Part shown: in pieces, positions 1 through 5,826 of the stretch
Layout of the letters: each line of letters begins with the position of its first letter
Numbering within the stretch: position 1 is the first letter of the stretch
Source of the DNA: Veillonella parvula
GTDB taxonomy: Bacteria; Bacillota; Negativicutes; Veillonellales; Veillonellaceae
Direction of reading: 5' to 3'
NCBI GenBank assembly: GCA_947096075.1
Contig: CAMUQE010000101.1
Span: 1 to 6,924, forward strand
DNA length: 6,924 nt
Made by a program: the position numbers and the translations under genes
Notes under the pieces: generated by a model
What the model was told of the DNA's origin: nothing
Database searches by the model: none
What the model saw: only the letters and a program-made list of their open reading frames with translations

Positions 1-940
1 CACCTGTAACCGCAATAAGTCCTACATTTTGAGCAAAAGCTGTATATGGGAAACTATTAAGAATTCCCCCTATTAAAGTAGAGATACCATCGGCACGAAT
101 AACAGAGGCTAATTCTTTTCGACCTATTGGCTTATCCACAATTTCACCAATAGCAATACTATCACCTGTCGTCTCTACCATGACAACGAGCATGACGATG
201 ATCATAGATAATACAGAAGCCCAGTCAAAGGTTGGCAAACCAAAATAGAATGGTTCAATGAAAGCAACCCATTGAGATCGACCAACTTCATCAAAATTAG
301 CAACACCCATTGCAAAGGCAATTGCTGTGCCTGCGATCAAGCCTATTAATACAGAAAGATTACTTAAGAAACCTTTTGCAAACTTGTATACAAAGACAAC
401 AATTAAGAACGTAAGAAATCCAAGTCCTATGTTCGTATAACTTCCAAATTCTGGATTTCCTACACCGCCCCCCATCCAATTAATGGCAACTGGCATCAAA
501 TTAATCCCAATAAGAGTAATTATTGTTCCCGTTACAACAGGGGGAAACAGTCGAATTAGACGGCTAAAGAATGGAGCTACTATAAAAGTAAATAGACCTG
601 CTACAATAATGGCACCGTAAATGGCAGTCATACCATGCTGTGCCCCAATCATAGTCATAGGTCCGACAGATGCAAAGGTAACACCTTGAATCATAGGGAT
701 ACGCCCACCTATATTACCAAAGCCTAATGTTTGGATTAAGGTCGCAAGGCCACAGGTAAACAAGTCGGCTGTAATAAGGCGAATCAAATCCTCTACCGGT
801 AAATTCATCGCCTGTGCCACGATAATCGGTACCGCAACAGCTCCAGCATACATGGCAAGTACATGCTGTAAACCAAAGGCAAAGAGCTGTGGTATGGGCA
901 ACATACTATCGACTGTATTTATTGGGTTCTGATCTGTCAT
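1..940 (-). CDS. NCS2-family purine permease (xanthine/uric acid type), 3' end cut by window edge
   Basis: I translated this open frame by hand from the ATG at 940; 313 codons run off the window without a stop. It is a polytopic membrane protein that should import a purine base (xanthine, uric acid or similar) with a cation. Seen: the QH pair of NCS2 transporters at residues 25-26 (LQHVLAMYAG), the substrate-site motif ETTGDSIAIG at 256-265, and the family signature QNVGLIAVTG at 304-313, preceded by PYTAFA. Purine members of the family carry this PYTxFxQN form, which argues against the uracil branch. NCS2 proteins usually have about 430-460 residues, so roughly the last quarter is missing. 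The start is supported by AGGAGA at 945-950, a few bases upstream. It has its own promoter and follows the fchA terminator, so it is probably a separate unit. The exact purine cannot be fixed from sequence (pbuX, xanQ and uacT relatives are all possible). Confidence 0.9.
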   Translation of the reverse strand, partial: MTDQNPINTVDSMLPIPQLFAFGLQHVLAMYAGAVAVPIIVAQAMNLPVEDLIRLITADLFTCGLATLIQTLGFGNIGGRIPMIQGVTFASVGPMTMIGAQHGMTAIYGAIIVAGLFTFIVAPFFSRLIRLFPPVVTGTIITLIGINLMPVAINWMGGGVGNPEFGSYTNIGLGFLTFLIVVFVYKFAKGFLSNLSVLIGLIAGTAIAFAMGVANFDEVGRSQWVAFIEPFYFGLPTFDWASVLSMIIVMLVVMVETTGDSIAIGEIVDKPIGRKELASVIRADGISTLIGGILNSFPYTAFAQNVGLIAVTG

Positions 941-978
941 AGTGTCTCCTACATAAAACCTCGAAATATTACCCATTT

Positions 979-1007
979 ATTTTACACTATCGTTCGGATT
1001 ATAACAA
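979..1007 (-). promoter_or_regulatory. Predicted sigma-A promoter of the purine permease
   Basis: On the minus strand, TTGTTA (1002-1007) is followed by a 17-bp spacer and TAAAAT (979-984). These match the consensus hexamers at 4/6 and 5/6. The predicted transcript starts near 972 and has a leader of about 30 bases, too short for a purine riboswitch. The -35 lies just past the fchA terminator. Confidence 0.6.
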
Positions 1008-1010
1008 TAG

Positions 1011-1058
1011 AAAAAAGAGAACCTATTAACTTATATATACTAACAGGATCTCTTTTTA
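1011..1058 (-). terminator. Intrinsic terminator after fchA, probably bidirectional
   Basis: The arms 1012-1023 and 1046-1057 pair over 11 of 12 positions, with one A-A mismatch. The base of the stem is A5/U5, so a run of six U (1011-1016) ends the minus-strand RNA and a U run (1053-1057) ends a plus-strand RNA. The AU-rich loop can pair a little further. It lies 63 bases past the fchA stop and separates fchA from the permease. Confidence 0.75.
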
Positions 1059-1120
1059 TTATTTCCCGAACTTTTATGATTCGATCGGTTATATTATTCG
1101 ATTCATATTATAATGTTTTA

Positions 1121-1738
1121 TTATTTATATAACCCTATGATAGCCGACTCTTTATCATCAAGATCTTTTTCAATGGCATGCATCTTAGATATTAGTTCTG
1201 CTACAAAACTTTCATCTTTAATACCAGATAAATTAATACGCACATTCAAAAAGGCCGATTTCACCGCAGCACGCGCATTAATAGCAGCAATAATACCATC
1301 TGTAATAAGATTTTGATTACCCTTACAAGAGGCTAGTTCTGCTAAATCAAATATTTGATTCGCTAATTCTCCAATCTCAAAAGGTACCATAGCCGCATCT
1401 TTGTAAGCTTGCTGAATAGCCGCTGTACGTATGGCTTTTTCCTCATTTGTGTTCTTTGGCAAACCTAATGCCTTCATAAAGATGTTAAACACATCCGCAT
1501 CAGCTTGAGATAATTCGAGCATACGATTGCGAATCTCTTCTGCTTTAGCTTGAAGCGCTTCCATTTCAGTCTGAACCGCTTCATAGCCTTTTTTACCAAA
1601 TGTAAGGTTTGCCACCATTTCTGCTAAAGCCGCTCCCGTCGCGGCAGTCAATGCCGCAATAGCACCACCACCTGGCGTTGGCTCTTTAGATGCAGTAGCA
1701 GCCACAAAATCTATCACTCGTTGTTCCACTAATTTCAT
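1121..1738 (-). CDS. fchA: Methenyl-THF cyclohydrolase / formimino-THF cyclodeaminase (FTCD_C family)
   Basis: A 205-residue soluble, mostly helical protein of the cyclodeaminase/cyclohydrolase family. The family signature PTPGGGAIAAL is at residues 20-30, followed by LTFGKKGY (45-52). The conserved C-terminal block NLITDGIIAA...NVRINL spans 143-170. Family members either hydrolyse 5,10-methenyl-THF to 10-formyl-THF (FchA of purine- and amino-acid-fermenting clostridia) or deaminate 5-formimino-THF to methenyl-THF. Sequence alone does not separate these. The formiminotransferase domain found in the fused mammalian enzyme is absent, and the length is normal for the stand-alone bacterial form. 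Its position just downstream of fhs fits one-carbon interconversion: its product, 10-formyl-THF, is the Fhs substrate. The start is supported by GAGG (1746-1749) seven bases upstream. A strong hairpin (1755-1788) lies directly before that ribosome site. Confidence 0.88.
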   Translation of the reverse strand: MKLVEQRVIDFVAATASKEPTPGGGAIAALTAATGAALAEMVANLTFGKKGYEAVQTEMEALQAKAEEIRNRMLELSQADADVFNIFMKALGLPKNTNEEKAIRTAAIQQAYKDAAMVPFEIGELANQIFDLAELASCKGNQNLITDGIIAAINARAAVKSAFLNVRINLSGIKDESFVAELISKMHAIEKDLDDKESAIIGLYK

Positions 1739-1754
1739 AACAAGGCCTCATGTA

Positions 1755-1788
1755 AAAGCGATAACAAGATATGTCTTGTTATCGCTTT
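1755..1788 (-). terminator. 15-bp perfect hairpin in the fhs-fchA gap (terminator or attenuator)
   Basis: Arms 1755-1769 and 1774-1788 are perfect inverted repeats around a 4-base loop. On the minus strand the 3' arm ends in four U and is followed after five more bases by the fchA ribosome site (1746-1749). The U run is short, so termination may be partial. It could end fhs transcripts, attenuate fchA, or be a structured 5' end if transcription starts close by. It is 109 bases past the fhs stop. Confidence 0.7.
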
Positions 1789-1794
1789 GTAATT

Positions 1795-1824
1795 ACTATA
1801 AAAATCTACAAATATTGAACACAA
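1795..1824 (-). promoter_or_regulatory. Possible weak promoter of fchA
   Basis: On the minus strand, TTGTGT (1819-1824) is 18 bp from TATAGT (1795-1800). The -10 matches consensus at 5/6 but the -35 only at 3/6. The predicted start near 1788 would put the hairpin at the very 5' end of the RNA. In an AT-rich gap such matches also arise by chance, and fchA may depend only on read-through from fhs. Confidence 0.3.
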
Positions 1825-1897
1825 TAAAAAATATAACTAATCATAGCAGACACTATAAATCTCCAATTAAGAAACGTTCTACTATAAACAATATCTA

Positions 1898-3568
1898 TTA
1901 AAATAAGCCTTTAATTGTGCCGTCTGCTTCAATATCCATATTAAGCGCCGCAGGACGTTTAGGAAGTCCAGGCATTACCATTACATCACCTGTACGACAA
2001 ACAATAAAGCCTGCCCCATTGGCAACACGAATATCGGATACAGTAATAGTGAATCCTGTTGGAGCCCCTAATAATGCTGGATTATCAGATAAGGAATATT
2101 GCGTTTTCGCCATACATACAGGCAAACGATCCAGTCCCCAATCTGCTAATTGTTTAATTTGCTTTTTGGCTTTGTCCGTAAAGATAACTCCATCGCCACC
2201 ATAAATAGTTTTAACGATTTTATTAACTTTATCCTCTAAACTATCTTCCAAATCATATACGAATTTAGGTGCTGGCTTAGGACCTTCAAGTAACTCTACG
2301 ACTTTTTTTGCCATATCAGTGCCGCCTTCGCCGCCCTTTTCCCAACATTCATTAAGTTCTACAGGCACGCCAAACTCATCACACAAGCGAGTCAACTCTG
2401 CAATTTCTGCATCTGTATCGCTGGCAAATTTATTGATTGCCACTAATACAGGCACATTAAAGTAACGCATGTTTTCAATGGCTTTTTGCAAATTGCTGAA
2501 CCCCTTTGTAACGGCTTCAACATTTTCTGCATTAAGTTCTTGCTTTGGTACACCACCATGCATTTTAAGAGCTCGTAACGTGGCAACGATAACGATTGTA
2601 TCAGGGAAAATATTACCATAGCGGCATTTGATGTCAAGGAACTTTTCAGCACCCAAATCCGCACCAAAGCCGGCTTCAGTAACTACGATATCACCAAGTT
2701 TAAGCCCTAGTTTTGTAGCGACAATGGAGTTACAACCATGAGCGATATTAGCGAATGGACCACCATGAACAATGGCCGGTGTATGCTCTAATGTTTGTAC
2801 GAGATTAGGTTTAATGGCATCTTTCATAAGAAGCGCCATCGCACCTTGGCAACCAAGTTGATGAACATAAACAGGCTCCCCTGCTAAGTTGCAGCCGATT
2901 ACGATACGACCAAAGCGTTCTTTTAAATCTTCTAGATCTTTAGCTAAGCAAAGAATAGCCATGATTTCAGAAGCAACAGTAATCATGAAGTGATCTTCAC
3001 GCGGGAAGCCACATACTTTACCACCGAGGGCAACTGTCACATTACGAAGAGCACGGTCATTCATATCTAGAACACGAGTCCAAGAAAGTTGACGTAAATC
3101 GATTTGCAATTCATTACCTTGATGGATGTGATTATCAATCATAGCCGACAATAAATTGTTAGCTGCAGTAATAGCATGCATATCGCCTGTAAAGTGAAGA
3201 TTGATATCATCCATTGGCACAACTTGAGCATAACCGCCACCTGCTGCACCACCCTTAATACCAAATACAGGTCCTAAGGATGGCTCCCGTAATGTAGCGA
3301 TAGCATTTTTACCGATTTTTTGTAAGCCTTGTACGAGGCCGATGCTCGTTGTAGACTTACCCTCCCCTGCTGGTGTTGGCGTAATTGCTGTAACAAGAAC
3401 CAATTTGCCATCAGGGTTAGCTTCTAAACGGCGAATGGCATCAAAAGAAATTTTCGCTTTATAATGACCATATTGTTCAATATCATCAGGTGTTAAACCA
3501 CATTTATCAGCAATAACCTGAATCTTCTCCATTGTATTCTGTTGGGCAATCTCAATATCGCTTAACAT
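1898..3568 (-). CDS. fhs: Formate-tetrahydrofolate ligase (10-formyl-THF synthetase)
   Basis: A 556-residue cytosolic enzyme catalysing formate + ATP + THF to 10-formyl-THF + ADP + phosphate. It is reversible, so fermenters can use it to make ATP. Seen: the P-loop TPAGEGKST at 65-73, FTHFS signature 1 (GIKGGAAGGGY, 103-113) and signature 2 (VATLRALKMHGG, 328-339). The length equals the usual clostridial form (about 556-559), so the gene is intact. The frame stays open upstream to a TTG at 3610. I chose the ATG at 3568 because AGGAGG (3573-3578) lies four bases before it, and the extra 14 residues (rich in W, C and G) are unlike FTHFS N-termini. It has its own promoter at 3690-3718 and is followed on the same strand by fchA, which makes its 10-formyl-THF partner. 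The direction of flux (formate assimilation or ATP-yielding formate release) cannot be read from sequence. Confidence 0.97.
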   Translation of the reverse strand: MLSDIEIAQQNTMEKIQVIADKCGLTPDDIEQYGHYKAKISFDAIRRLEANPDGKLVLVTAITPTPAGEGKSTTSIGLVQGLQKIGKNAIATLREPSLGPVFGIKGGAAGGGYAQVVPMDDINLHFTGDMHAITAANNLLSAMIDNHIHQGNELQIDLRQLSWTRVLDMNDRALRNVTVALGGKVCGFPREDHFMITVASEIMAILCLAKDLEDLKERFGRIVIGCNLAGEPVYVHQLGCQGAMALLMKDAIKPNLVQTLEHTPAIVHGGPFANIAHGCNSIVATKLGLKLGDIVVTEAGFGADLGAEKFLDIKCRYGNIFPDTIVIVATLRALKMHGGVPKQELNAENVEAVTKGFSNLQKAIENMRYFNVPVLVAINKFASDTDAEIAELTRLCDEFGVPVELNECWEKGGEGGTDMAKKVVELLEGPKPAPKFVYDLEDSLEDKVNKIVKTIYGGDGVIFTDKAKKQIKQLADWGLDRLPVCMAKTQYSLSDNPALLGAPTGFTITVSDIRVANGAGFIVCRTGDVMVMPGLPKRPAALNMDIEADGTIKGLF

Positions 3569-3572
3569 AAAG

Positions 3573-3578
3573 CCTCCT
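3573..3578 (-). promoter_or_regulatory. Ribosome binding site fixing the fhs start
   Basis: AGGAGG, four bases before the ATG at 3568. It lies inside the longer open frame that begins with TTG at 3610, and therefore argues for the shorter 556-residue protein. Confidence 0.8.
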
Positions 3579-3619
3579 CGGCACCATGGCCACTGTAAAA
3601 TATATAACAACTAAAAACT

Positions 3620-3650
3620 AATATGTAATATGTAATATGTAATATGTAAT
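3620..3650. repeat. 7-bp tandem repeat (AATATGT), about 4.4 copies, in the fhs leader
   Basis: Four exact copies of AATATGT on the plus strand (3620-3626, 3627-3633, 3634-3640, 3641-3647) are followed by three bases of a fifth. The array lies in the predicted untranslated leader of fhs, between the start-site dyad and the ribosome site. The copy number could change by slipped-strand mispairing. Seven is not a multiple of three, but the array is outside coding sequence. Confidence 0.9.
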
Positions 3651-3653
3651 GTC

Positions 3654-3685
3654 TACTGTAGATGTATATTTGTTCAACTACAGTA
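3654..3685. promoter_or_regulatory. Inverted repeat at the predicted fhs transcription start
   Basis: TACTGTAG (3654-3661) and its exact complement CTACAGTA (3678-3685) are separated by 16 bases. The predicted fhs start (near 3683) falls in the upstream arm. This places the dyad at about +1 to +30, a position typical of a repressor operator. It could instead form a stem-loop at the 5' end of the mRNA. No regulator is identified. Confidence 0.5.
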
Positions 3686-3689
3686 ATCT

Positions 3690-3718
3690 ATTATATATGA
3701 AAGTGGTACGTATGTCTA
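3690..3718 (-). promoter_or_regulatory. Predicted sigma-A promoter of fhs
   Basis: On the minus strand, TAGACA (3713-3718, 5/6 match) is followed by a 17-bp spacer and a perfect TATAAT (3690-3695). This is the best promoter match in the window. It predicts a start near 3683 and a leader of about 115 bases containing the inverted repeat and the heptamer array. Confidence 0.75.
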
Positions 3719-3735
3719 ATACTAATCATTAACAA

Positions 3736-3753
3736 TTTCAGTAATATAACTAA
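3736..3753. promoter_or_regulatory. Near-palindromic motif upstream of the fhs promoter
   Basis: Positions 3738-3753 match their own reverse complement at 13 of 16 bases (core GTAATATAAC). The centre is about 62 bases upstream of the predicted fhs start, where activator sites often lie. The stretch 3736-3752 matches 6820-6836 upstream of ttdA at 15 of 17 bases (TTTCAG-N2-ATATAACTA). A shorter form occurs at 1830-1841 before fchA. A role as a protein-binding site is inference. Confidence 0.35.
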
Positions 3754-3782
3754 TAAATTCTTCCATGGACTATATAACCAAG

Positions 3783-3829
3783 TATAAATAAATGCCTAGT
3801 GTTGTCCATACACTAGGCATTTATTTATA
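3783..3829 (-). terminator. Long hairpin terminator after the transporter gene, symmetric
   Basis: Two perfect 20-base arms (3783-3802 and 3810-3829) surround a 7-base loop. The GC-bearing core (GCCTAGTGT) is near the loop and the base of the stem is AT-rich. It begins 13 bases past the transporter stop. The minus-strand RNA continues into a U-rich arm but has no clean U run after it, so efficiency is uncertain. It separates the ttd-transporter unit from fhs. Confidence 0.8.
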
Positions 3830-3842
3830 GTCTTAGAATTGT

Positions 3843-5111
3843 TTAAAACGGGAATAAGATTGGTAATAATAGAAGTGCCACTATACTAGATACAACAATG
3901 AGCGGCAAACCAGCTTTCACATAATCCATGAAGCTATAACCAGCTATGTTGTATACCATAGTATTCGCAGGCATACCAATTGGTGTAGCATACGCTAAGG
4001 AGCTAGCGATTACGATAGCTGCAAGCACTGCTTTTGGATCGAATCCCAGTTGAGACGCTAAGCTAAGACCGATTGGTACCAATAATGCACAAGTAGCTGT
4101 ATTAGACATAAAGTTTGTCATAAATACACCAAGCACAAAGATTACTACTAGCACAACAATTGGAGACGGACTAGCACCAAGGCTATTCACGATAATATCT
4201 GCAATTACAGAACCAGTACCTGTTTTAACCATTGCGTCCCCAAGGGCCATAGAGCCAGCGAAGAGCATAATTGTTTTCATATCGATAGATCTAACAGCCG
4301 CACTTTCACTAATAACATTAGTAGCAACTAATACAAGAGCACCTACCCAAGCACTTACATAGAGTTTTACACCTAATTGTTTTTCAAAAATCATGGCACC
4401 AACGGTCAAAATCAATACAAGTGCTGAAGTCCATTTTTTCCAAGATGGCACATGACTATAATCATCATTACCTTCAAAAGCACCATTGGGTTGATGACTT
4501 GGAGTGTCTGGCAAGAAACGTTTGCCAATTGTAGCATAGAATATTGTGCCTACGATAAGAATTGGTAGACCTACTAAACCATAGTCAAAGAAACCAAAGG
4601 AACCTAAGCCAGCTTGTTGTAAGCCTGCTTGAGCAATCATATTACCAGGAGCACCGATAAGGGAAATATTACCACCCATAGCTGCAGCAAATACAAGAGG
4701 CATCAATAATTTAGTTTGTTTAAAACCACTCTTTTTACAAATACCGATAATTACGGGAATCAGCACAGCAGCTGTACCAGTATTAGATAAGAAACCAGAT
4801 AAAATACCTGTAATCATCATAACTGCAACGAGCAAAGATGTTTCAGTTTTAGCAAACTTATGAACTACATTACCTACACCTACTGCTACACCTGTTGCAA
4901 AGAAGGCTTCACCAATAACAAACATGCCCATAAATAGTAAGACGTTGGGATCTACAAAACCTGCGAACGCTTCTTTAGCGGATAATACCCCACTTAAGTG
5001 CAGACCTACCGCTACAACCATAGCGGTAATAGACAATGGGATTTTCTCCCACGCAAACATGACGATGGCAAATACCAAGAAGCCAAGAGTTATCATTACA
5101 CTCGTATCCAT
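3843..5111 (-). CDS. SLC13/DASS-type anion (probably C4-dicarboxylate) transporter
   Basis: A 422-residue inner-membrane protein of about 11-12 hydrophobic segments in two similar halves. Each half carries the Ser-Asn-Thr motif of DASS carriers (109-111 in LSNTGT, 336-338 in MSNTAT) and a matching glycine/proline loop (GGNISLIGAPGN at 146-157, YATPIGMPAN at 374-383). A polar, charged linker near 198-226 separates the halves. The family moves di- and tricarboxylates or sulfate by sodium symport or anion exchange. The length is a little below the usual 450-490. It lies downstream of ttdAB on the same strand, so a substrate such as tartrate, malate, fumarate or succinate is likely, perhaps by exchange as for the E. 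coli tartrate/succinate carrier TtdT. That assignment is context only. The start is supported by GGGAGG (5117-5122) five bases upstream. No convincing promoter is seen, and a terminator lies between it and ttdB. Confidence 0.85.
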   Translation of the reverse strand: MDTSVMITLGFLVFAIVMFAWEKIPLSITAMVVAVGLHLSGVLSAKEAFAGFVDPNVLLFMGMFVIGEAFFATGVAVGVGNVVHKFAKTETSLLVAVMMITGILSGFLSNTGTAAVLIPVIIGICKKSGFKQTKLLMPLVFAAAMGGNISLIGAPGNMIAQAGLQQAGLGSFGFFDYGLVGLPILIVGTIFYATIGKRFLPDTPSHQPNGAFEGNDDYSHVPSWKKWTSALVLILTVGAMIFEKQLGVKLYVSAWVGALVLVATNVISESAAVRSIDMKTIMLFAGSMALGDAMVKTGTGSVIADIIVNSLGASPSPIVVLVVIFVLGVFMTNFMSNTATCALLVPIGLSLASQLGFDPKAVLAAIVIASSLAYATPIGMPANTMVYNIAGYSFMDYVKAGLPLIVVSSIVALLLLPILFPF

Positions 5112-5152
5112 ATATACCTCCCAAGACGTGTAATATACCTAAAAAAGGGTAC

Positions 5153-5190
5153 AAAAAAGGAGGATTGTACAAAATCCGTATAATCCCCCT
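5153..5190 (-). terminator. Intrinsic terminator between ttdB and the transporter gene
   Basis: On the minus strand, the 5' arm (5182-5190) and 3' arm (5158-5166) form nine pairs including one G-U, with three more inner pairs possible across a mismatch. A run of six U follows (5153-5158). It lies 25 bases past the ttdB stop and 42 bases before the transporter ATG. It probably reduces, rather than abolishes, transporter expression relative to ttdAB. Confidence 0.75.
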
Positions 5191-5198
5191 ATTAAGTT

Positions 5199-5216
5199 AA
5201 TCTTCACAATAAGATT
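5199..5216. repeat. Small 6-bp hairpin overlapping the ttdB stop codon
   Basis: AATCTT (5199-5204) and AAGATT (5211-5216) are perfect inverted repeats with a 6-base loop. No U run follows on the minus strand, so it is not a terminator by itself. It may be an mRNA 3'-end structure or chance in AT-rich DNA. Confidence 0.35.
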
Positions 5217-5826
5217 ATTTAATGAAATTTACATGTTTATATATATCTTCTAATACTTCATCTTTTTTCTTATTATATTCAATTTTCTTTTCTTCAAAGT
5301 AATTATGACCTTCTGCGTCAATAGATACGATAAGAGGCCCAAATTCTTTAACCTTAAAAGTCCATAAAGTTTCACACATACCCAATTCGCGCCAATTAGC
5401 AGATTCTACCTTTTCAACTTCTGTAGCAGCAAGAACTGCGTTCCCCGCTGGGAATACACAATGCAGTGCACCAAAGTCTTTACATGCACGCGCTGTGTCT
5501 GCCCCCATCCCGCCTTTACCAACAATAAGGCGTACACCTGTTTCTTTTACAAACTGGTACTCAAATTTTTCCATTCGCATAGATGTAGTAGGTCCTACAG
5601 ACACAACTTCAAACTCATTATCACTTATAGTACGAATAATTGGTCCCGCATGGAGTATAGCACCATCTTTAATATCAACTGGTAACGTTTGACCTTCTTC
5701 CACCACCCGGCGATGTCCCATATCTCTAGTAGTAGTAATATGCCCAGTTAAATAAATCACATCGCCTGGCTTAATTCCTTCTAGATCAGATTTTTGAATA
5801 GGTGTAGTTAATATTTTCTTAGCCAT
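5215..5826 (-). CDS. ttdB: L(+)-tartrate dehydratase-type hydro-lyase, beta subunit
   Basis: A 203-residue cytosolic subunit (E. coli TtdB has 201) that completes the active site of the Fe-S hydro-lyase made with TtdA. Seen: KILTTPI near the N-terminus, TRDMGHRR at 33-40, HAGP at 59-62, SVGPTTSMRME at 76-86, VGKGGMG at 102-108, FPAGNAVLAA at 125-134 and KEFGPLIVSID at 160-170. The TTSMRME form is what I recall from TtdB, whereas fumarase-type subunits usually read GPTT-x-x-RMD. This is memory of the family, not an alignment. Its ATG overlaps the ttdA stop by one base (TAATG), and AAGGAG (5837-5842) is ten bases upstream, which suggests translational coupling and equal subunit output. A class I fumarase role remains possible, because the two enzyme types share this fold. 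Confidence 0.85.
   Translation of the reverse strand: MAKKILTTPIQKSDLEGIKPGDVIYLTGHITTTRDMGHRRVVEEGQTLPVDIKDGAILHAGPIIRTISDNEFEVVSVGPTTSMRMEKFEYQFVKETGVRLIVGKGGMGADTARACKDFGALHCVFPAGNAVLAATEVEKVESANWRELGMCETLWTFKVKEFGPLIVSIDAEGHNYFEEKKIEYNKKKDEVLEDIYKHVNFIK

Noticed and set aside
941..1010. Purine riboswitch before the permease
   Set aside because: The predicted leader is only about 30 bases and shows no three-way junction or conserved purine-aptamer loops.
1113..1316. Plus-strand 67-codon open frame antisense to fchA
   Set aside because: It lies opposite a well-supported gene, has no recognisable motif and no ribosome site was seen. The same reasoning applies to the plus-strand frames at 1917-2204, 4924-5183 and 5461-5692.
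2443..2667. Minus-strand 74-codon open frame inside fhs in another frame
   Set aside because: It is fully contained in the intact fhs gene, out of frame, with no supporting motif. The frame at 4975-5172 overlapping the transporter start is rejected for the same reason.
3569..3610. Longer fhs reading frame starting at TTG 3610 (14 extra residues)
   Set aside because: A perfect AGGAGG sits four bases before the ATG at 3568, the extra residues do not look like an FTHFS N-terminus, and 556 residues is the normal family length.
3620..3650. CRISPR-like or iteron origin repeats
   Set aside because: The units are 7 bp, directly abutting and without spacers, and no Cas or replication gene is present.
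3569..3683. Folate (THF) riboswitch in the fhs leader
   Set aside because: The leader is dominated by an AT-rich heptamer array, and I could find no pairing pattern or conserved core resembling a THF aptamer. A covariance-model search would settle it.
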